Below are positions 59,098 through 64,000 of a stretch of DNA of 64,000 nucleotides, piece by piece. Source of the stretch: CALHVX01 sp964640725 (GTDB lineage Bacteria > Pseudomonadota > Gammaproteobacteria > Pseudomonadales > Azotimanducaceae); contig CAZXIJ010000003.1 of NCBI GenBank assembly GCA_964640725.1, forward strand, positions 1-64,000, in the 5' to 3' direction. Numbering within the stretch: the first letter of the stretch is position 1; the number at the start of each line of letters is the position of its first letter. Under the pieces are notes generated by a model. The model saw only the letters and a list, made by a program, of their open reading frames with translations, searched no databases and was not told where the DNA came from. A program made the position numbers and the translations under genes.

Positions 59098-60558
59098 ATG
59101 AAGTACTCCGCCCAGACCGGCACCCTTACCGACAGCAAGACCGGTATTGCCATGGTTTCCCTGGCTGATGCGAACAAGCTGGCCCGGAGCCTGAAGCAGC
59201 AGGCGCTGGTCACCGCCGCTGTGCGCGACTTCAAAGACCAGGCCGGCGAGACCCTGACCGTCCAGCTGGAGGCCGGCGGTGCCGTCGACCGGCTGCTCGT
59301 GGTTGGCGGATGCGATGGGACCCTCAGCCTGACGGATTTTCGCAAAAGCGCCACCGCCGCCGCGAACGCCCTCAAAAACACCCAGGCCCGGACCGCGCTC
59401 TGTGCCCTGGCGGGCACGAAGGTCGATGACGCCGATCTCGCTGCCCGGATCCGCACGCTGCTGTCTGCGATCTCGATTGCCAGCTACCGCTACGACAGCT
59501 ACAAGAGCGGCAAGGCACCGACCGCGGCGCTGCGAACGGTCTCGGTGCTGACCGACAAGCGCGGCGAGAAGACGACCCGGGCCGCCGTTCGCGAGGCCAA
59601 CGCGCTTAAGCAGGGCTTCGATCTGGCCCGCGATCTCGGCAACGAGCCACCGAACGTTTGCCATCCGAGCTATCTGCTGGCGCAGGCGCGCAAGCTGGGC
59701 AAGGCCGATAAGGTCAAGGTCAGCGCGCTGGACGAGAAGAAAATGACCGAGCTCGGCATGGGCGCCTTTATGTCCGTCTCCCGGGGCAGTGAGCAACCCG
59801 GCAAGATGATCATCATCGAGTACAAGGGCGGCAAGCGCGGCGACGCGCCGATCGCCCTGGTTGGCAAGGGCATCACCTTTGATACCGGCGGCATCAGCCT
59901 CAAGCCCGGGCCCGGCATGGACGAGATGAAGTTCGACATGTGCGGCGCCGCCTCGGTGCTCGGCGCGACCAAAGCAATCATCGAGGCCAAGCTGCCCATC
60001 AACCTGGTCACGATGGTGGCGGCGGCAGAGAACATGCCCAGCGGCCGCGCGTCCCGGCCCGGCGACATCGTCAGCACCATGTCGGGGCAAACGGTCGAGA
60101 TCCTGAACACCGATGCCGAAGGCCGGCTGGTACTTTGCGATGCCCTCACCTACGTCCAGCGTTTCAAGCCCAGCGCCGTAGTCGATGTCGCGACCCTCAC
60201 GGGCGCCATCATCATCGCGCTCGGCAGCCACGCAAGCGGGCTCTATGCCAACGACGACGAACTGGCCGCGGACCTGCTGGCGGCGGGCCAACGCACCGGC
60301 GATCGCGCCTGGCACATGCCCCTGTGGGACGACTACCAGAAACAGCTCAAGAGCAACTTTGCAGACATGGCCAACATCGGCGGCCGGGAGGCCGGCTCGG
60401 TCACCGCAGCGTGCTTCCTGGCCCGCTTTGCCAAAGACATTTCCTGGGCGCACCTGGACGTTGCCGGCAGTGCCTTCCAGGGCGGCGCCGCCAAAGGTGC
60501 CACGGGCCGCCCGGTGGGCCTGCTGTTCGATTTCGTGCGCGAGCGCGCGGGCAAGTAA
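59098..60558 (+). CDS. pepA: Leucyl aminopeptidase (M17)
   Basis: Two-zinc cytosolic exopeptidase that also acts as a DNA-binding regulator in some species. The 486 residues hold an N-terminal macro-like domain and the catalytic domain with VGKGITFDTGGISLKPG and the metal/catalytic motif NTDAEGRLVL (337-346, with Asp339, Glu341, Arg343). ATG 59098. Next downstream are holC and valS in the conserved order. Confidence 0.96.
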   Translation: MKYSAQTGTLTDSKTGIAMVSLADANKLARSLKQQALVTAAVRDFKDQAGETLTVQLEAGGAVDRLLVVGGCDGTLSLTDFRKSATAAANALKNTQARTALCALAGTKVDDADLAARIRTLLSAISIASYRYDSYKSGKAPTAALRTVSVLTDKRGEKTTRAAVREANALKQGFDLARDLGNEPPNVCHPSYLLAQARKLGKADKVKVSALDEKKMTELGMGAFMSVSRGSEQPGKMIIIEYKGGKRGDAPIALVGKGITFDTGGISLKPGPGMDEMKFDMCGAASVLGATKAIIEAKLPINLVTMVAAAENMPSGRASRPGDIVSTMSGQTVEILNTDAEGRLVLCDALTYVQRFKPSAVVDVATLTGAIIIALGSHASGLYANDDELAADLLAAGQRTGDRAWHMPLWDDYQKQLKSNFADMANIGGREAGSVTAACFLARFAKDISWAHLDVAGSAFQGGAAKGATGRPVGLLFDFVRERAGK

Positions 60559-60621
60559 GCGAGCTGGTTAGTTGCGCATTCGCATCGAAAATCGCCCGGG
60601 CCCGCCGGCCCTGCCGCGCCC

Positions 60622-61053
60622 GTGACCCGCGTCGACTTCTACCTGTTGAGCGATGAGGACCGCGCTGCGCTGGCGCGCTTCGCCTGCCGGGTCGCGCTCA
60701 AGGGCATGCATCAGGGTCAGCTGGTCCATATCCACGCGCAGGACGAGGCGGAAGCCATGGCGCTGGACGAGCTGCTTTGGGACTACCCGGAGCAGCGGTT
60801 TCTGCCCCACCAGCTGCTGCGCGACGGCGATCGCGCAACGGCCCCGGTGACCGTCGGCTACACCGCGCCAAACGACCGCCACGGGCTGCTGATCAATACC
60901 ATCGACGCCGTGCCGCCCTTTTTTGCGCGCTTCGACCGGGTCGCCGAGATCGTCGTGGGCCAGACCCGCGAAAGCGGACGGGGTCGCTACAAGCACTATC
61001 GCGATCGGGGTTACCCTTTGCACCACCACGAACTGGATGAGTGGGAAGCCTGA
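60622..61053 (+). CDS. holC: DNA polymerase III chi subunit
   Basis: Clamp-loader accessory that binds SSB. A 143-residue protein, near E. coli HolC (147), starting at GTG 60622 with VDFYLLSDED and containing VHIHAQDEAEAMALDELLW and the YKHYRDRGY block near the end. Followed by a hypothetical and valS. Confidence 0.94.
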   Translation: MTRVDFYLLSDEDRAALARFACRVALKGMHQGQLVHIHAQDEAEAMALDELLWDYPEQRFLPHQLLRDGDRATAPVTVGYTAPNDRHGLLINTIDAVPPFFARFDRVAEIVVGQTRESGRGRYKHYRDRGYPLHHHELDEWEA

Positions 61054-61054
61054 A

Positions 61055-61546
61055 ATGGCCAAACCGCCGAAAGAAGAAGAGTCGAAAGAGCTGCTGGGCG
61101 ATCTGGAGTCGATCCGCACGCTGCTGGACGAAGAAGAAGCTGCCGCCGGCGCCCCGCCAGCGCCTGCCGATGCCGGCGACGTGCCGGTGCTCGAGGACGT
61201 CGTCGACGCGCCGCCGGAGGTGCCGACCGAGGGTCCAGGGAGCAACCTGACCGACGATGTCTTCGACTCGCTCATGAGCGACGGCTGGAAAGCCCGGACC
61301 GATACCTTGCTGAGCGCCGCACGCAGCTCGATCGACGAGCAGGCCGAGGCCTGGTCGCCGGAAGACACCGACGAGCTGAACGACGCGCTCCGGGTCCGGA
61401 TCGACGCGACCATCTACGACTGGCTGCAAAAGATGCTGCGAGAGCACATCGACGAGCTTCGCGCCGAAGTGCTGGAAGCCATCTCTGAGGAGCTTCGGCT
61501 GCGCGTCGATGGCGCGCTGAACGAAGACGCTGACCCCAAGGACTGA
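61055..61546 (+). CDS. Conserved hypothetical between holC and valS
   Basis: A 163-residue, acidic protein starting at ATG 61055, which is one base after the holC stop. Residues 1-25 (KELLGDLESIRTLLDEEE) are a charged helix, then a Pro/Ala/Asp linker, then helical segments (DDVFDSLM, EDTDELNDALRVRIDATIYDWLQKMLREHIDELRAEVLEAI). No catalytic motif is visible. Its place between holC and valS, with one- and two-base spacings, points to cotranscription. Function not recognised. Confidence 0.8.
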   Translation: MAKPPKEEESKELLGDLESIRTLLDEEEAAAGAPPAPADAGDVPVLEDVVDAPPEVPTEGPGSNLTDDVFDSLMSDGWKARTDTLLSAARSSIDEQAEAWSPEDTDELNDALRVRIDATIYDWLQKMLREHIDELRAEVLEAISEELRLRVDGALNEDADPKD

Positions 61547-61547
61547 T

Positions 61548-64000
61548 ATGGAAACCAATTTCGATCCGCATCAAATCGAGGCGGATCTGTATCAGCAATG
61601 GGAGGCCGCTGGCTATTTCGAGCCGAAGGGCAACGGCGCGCCCTTCTCGATCGCGATCCCGCCGCCAAACGTGACCGGCAGCCTGCATATGGGCCATGCC
61701 TTCCAGCACACCCTCATGGATACGCTGATCCGGATACAGCGCATGAAAGGGCGCTGCACGCTCTGGCAAATGGGCACCGATCACGCCGGTATCGCGACCC
61801 AGATGCTGGTGGAACGGAAGCTGCAGAGCGAGGGCGTGAGCCGGCACGACATCGGCCGAGAGGCTTTTCTGGACAAGGTCTGGGAATGGAAAGCGGAATC
61901 CGGCGGCAATATCACGCGGCAGCTGCGACGCATGGGCTCATCCCTGGACTGGAGCCGTGAGCGCTTCACTATGGACGAAGGTTTCAGCCGCGCCGTGCAG
62001 GAAGTGTTCGTCCAGCTCTACGACGAAGGTCTGATCTACCGCGGGCAGCGACTGGTCAACTGGGACCCGGTGCTCGGGACAGCCATTTCCGACCTTGAGG
62101 TCGAGAATCGCGAGGAGCAGGGCCACCTGTGGCACTTCCGTTATCCCCTGATCGATGGCACCACGACGGACGGCAAGGACCACCTGGTGGTCGCCACCAC
62201 CCGGCCCGAAACCATGCTCGGCGATACGGCGGTGGCGGTGCACCCCGATGATCCGCGCTACCAGTCACTGATCGGCAAGACCGTGCGGCTGCCCCTGGTG
62301 GATCGCGAGATCCCGGTCATCGCCGACGACTACGTGGATCCGGAATTTGGCAGCGGCTGCGTCAAGATCACGCCCGCTCATGACTTTAACGACAACGAGG
62401 TTGGCGCCCGGCACAGCTTGCCGCTGATCAATGTGTTCGCCGCCGATGCGAGCCTGCTGAAGGCGTCTCCGGTGCCCGCGGCCTATCAGGGCCTGGACCG
62501 GCTGGCTGGCCGCAAAGCCATCGTCGCGGCCATGGAGCAGCTGGGACTGCTTGAGCAAATCGACGACCACAAACTCATGGTGCCCCGGGGCGACCGCTCG
62601 GACGCCGTCATCGAGCCCTGGCTGACGGACCAATGGTTCGTCAAGATCGAGCCGCTGGCCGGCCCGGCGATCAAGGCCGTCGAAGACGGCGCGATCGAAT
62701 TCGTGCCCAAGCAGTACGAGAACACCTACTTTGCCTGGATGCGCAATATTCAGGACTGGTGTATCTCCCGGCAGCAGTGGTGGGGCCATCGCATCCCGGC
62801 GTGGTACGACGACGACGGCCAGATCTACGTGGGGCGCAGCGAGGCCGAGGTGCGCAGCAAGCATGCGCTGACTCCTGACTTCGCCCTGCGACGCGACGAC
62901 GATGTGCTGGAGACCTGGTTCTCTTCGGCGCTGTGGACCTTTGGGACCCTCGGCTGGCCGGAGCACACCGAGGACCTGGCGCGCTTTCACCCCACCGACG
63001 CGCTGGTCACCGGGCACGACATCATTTTCTTCTGGGTAGCCCGGATGATCATGATGACGCTGAAGTTCACCGGCGAGGTCCCCTTCAAGACCGTTTACGT
63101 GCACGGCCTTGTGCGCGACGCCGATGGCAACAAGATGTCCAAGACCAAAGGCAACGGCCTGGACCCCATCGATTTCATGGACGGCATCGCCGTCGATGAC
63201 CTGGTGGCCAAGCGCACAAGCAATCTGACCCAGCCGCAGATGGCCAAGCGGATCGAGAAGGCGACCCGCAAGGACTTTCCCGAAGGCATCGCGCCCTACG
63301 GCACCGACTCCCTGCGCTTCACCTTCGCCGCCCTTGCCTCTCCGGGTCGTGACGTCCGCTTCGATAGCCAGCGCGTCGCCGGGTACCGCAACTTCTGCAA
63401 CAAGCTGTGGAACGCATCGCGCTTCGTGCTGACCAACACGGAAGGCGTCGACCTGCGGGGACCGAAAACGCTGACCCTCGCCGACCGCTGGATTCTTGCC
63501 GAGCTTCGAGGGCTGCTGGAACGCACCGAGCGCGCCGTCGAGACCTATCGCTTCGACCTGTACGCGGCCGCCGTCTACGACTTCGCCTGGCACCAGTACT
63601 GCGATTGGTACCTGGAGCTCACCAAGCCCCTGCTGTGGGACGAGACCGCCGACGAAGCAGTGGCTCGGGGCACCCGCCATACGCTGCTGCAGGCGCTGGA
63701 GATGCTGCTGCGCATTGCGCACCCGATCATTCCCTACATCACCGAATCGCTGTGGCAGAGCGTTGCGCCGCGCCTTGAGCAGAGCGGCCCAACGATCATG
63801 GAGCAGCCGTTCCCGACGCTGGCCGACTGCCCGGATGATGCCGATGCAGCCGCCGCGGTGCGCTGGCTGAAGCGCGTGGTCGAAGGAGTCCGCAACATTC
63901 GCGGCGAAGCCAACATCAAGCCCGGGCAGGCTATCACCCTGCTGCTGCAGGGCGGCGGCGACGCTGACCGGGCTCAGGCTGCGGCAACGACGGACATCCT
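61548..64000 (+). CDS. valS: Valyl-tRNA synthetase, 5' part
   Basis: Class I synthetase charging tRNA-Val. 817 codons are present and the frame is open at the window edge; the usual length is about 920-950, so the C-terminal coiled-coil is missing. HIGH motif as HMGH (47-50), KMSKS motif as KMSKT (529-533), an editing domain between, and the anticodon-binding region near the end. It begins two bases after the hypothetical gene. Confidence 0.98.
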   Translation, partial: METNFDPHQIEADLYQQWEAAGYFEPKGNGAPFSIAIPPPNVTGSLHMGHAFQHTLMDTLIRIQRMKGRCTLWQMGTDHAGIATQMLVERKLQSEGVSRHDIGREAFLDKVWEWKAESGGNITRQLRRMGSSLDWSRERFTMDEGFSRAVQEVFVQLYDEGLIYRGQRLVNWDPVLGTAISDLEVENREEQGHLWHFRYPLIDGTTTDGKDHLVVATTRPETMLGDTAVAVHPDDPRYQSLIGKTVRLPLVDREIPVIADDYVDPEFGSGCVKITPAHDFNDNEVGARHSLPLINVFAADASLLKASPVPAAYQGLDRLAGRKAIVAAMEQLGLLEQIDDHKLMVPRGDRSDAVIEPWLTDQWFVKIEPLAGPAIKAVEDGAIEFVPKQYENTYFAWMRNIQDWCISRQQWWGHRIPAWYDDDGQIYVGRSEAEVRSKHALTPDFALRRDDDVLETWFSSALWTFGTLGWPEHTEDLARFHPTDALVTGHDIIFFWVARMIMMTLKFTGEVPFKTVYVHGLVRDADGNKMSKTKGNGLDPIDFMDGIAVDDLVAKRTSNLTQPQMAKRIEKATRKDFPEGIAPYGTDSLRFTFAALASPGRDVRFDSQRVAGYRNFCNKLWNASRFVLTNTEGVDLRGPKTLTLADRWILAELRGLLERTERAVETYRFDLYAAAVYDFAWHQYCDWYLELTKPLLWDETADEAVARGTRHTLLQALEMLLRIAHPIIPYITESLWQSVAPRLEQSGPTIMEQPFPTLADCPDDADAAAAVRWLKRVVEGVRNIRGEANIKPGQAITLLLQGGGDADRAQAAATTDI

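Overview
The window is a GC-rich stretch of a chromosome from a gammaproteobacterium. The best evidence is gene order rather than any single gene: iscR-iscS-ndk-rlmN-pilF-rodZ-hisS-yfgM-bamB-der, suhB beside secFD-yajC-tgt-queA, and divergent lptFG versus pepA-holC-valS are arrangements typical of that class, with a flavour of the Xanthomonadales/Chromatiales side. An outer-membrane TonB receptor, exosortase sorting and LPS export show a diderm. A 100-N gap flanked by an identical 55-base sequence suggests a draft short-read (possibly metagenomic) assembly.

Layout. 1-1642: start of a large secreted protein of tandem Ig/cadherin-like repeats, cut by the window edge. 1937-3199: dinB. 3225-11156: an alpha-galactoside/galactose utilisation locus (Na+-solute symporter, GH4 alpha-galactosidase, AraC regulator, galT, TonB receptor) in which two promoter regions share a 23-base composite motif. 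11339-18776: purine cluster guaB-guaA-tadA-purL with a good sigma70-type promoter. 18881-21212: xseA and an M23 peptidase. 21228-31322: the housekeeping block der to iscR. 31381-38447: trmJ, suhB, secFD-yajC, tgt-queA. 38565-38651: tRNA-Leu(CAA).

38662-43958 holds a RimK-type glutamate ligase carrying an extra TrkA-C (RCK_C) domain, a secreted protein weakly like CpcT, a RimB-type aspartic protease, an MFS transporter, a divergent M14 aspartoacylase/desuccinylase-type zinc hydrolase and a tiny protein with a poly-Asp/Glu tail. It can be read as a protein-glutamylation module with writer, modulator and possible eraser. 44150-45769 is a Rieske oxygenase with a small partner. 45856-49460 is an exosortase-EpsI fusion overlapping a VIT/VWA protein that bears its own PEP-CTERM-type tail. 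49593-52634 is a two-component system and a secreted, extremely basic Arg/Asp/His repeat protein. 52796-56370 is a beta-oxidation pair; 56395-64000 holds an RDD protein, lptFG, pepA, holC, a hypothetical and the first 817 codons of valS.

Most genes are ordinary housekeeping. The accessory parts deserving attention are the galactoside locus with its shared operator, the RimK module, the exosortase pair and the basic repeat protein. No CRISPR array, rRNA, prophage, integrase or insertion sequence was seen. No stretch longer than 300 bases lacks a gene; the longest is 1643-1936 (294 bases). Start codons were reassigned for several genes where an alternative start fitted the protein family or a ribosome-binding site better.
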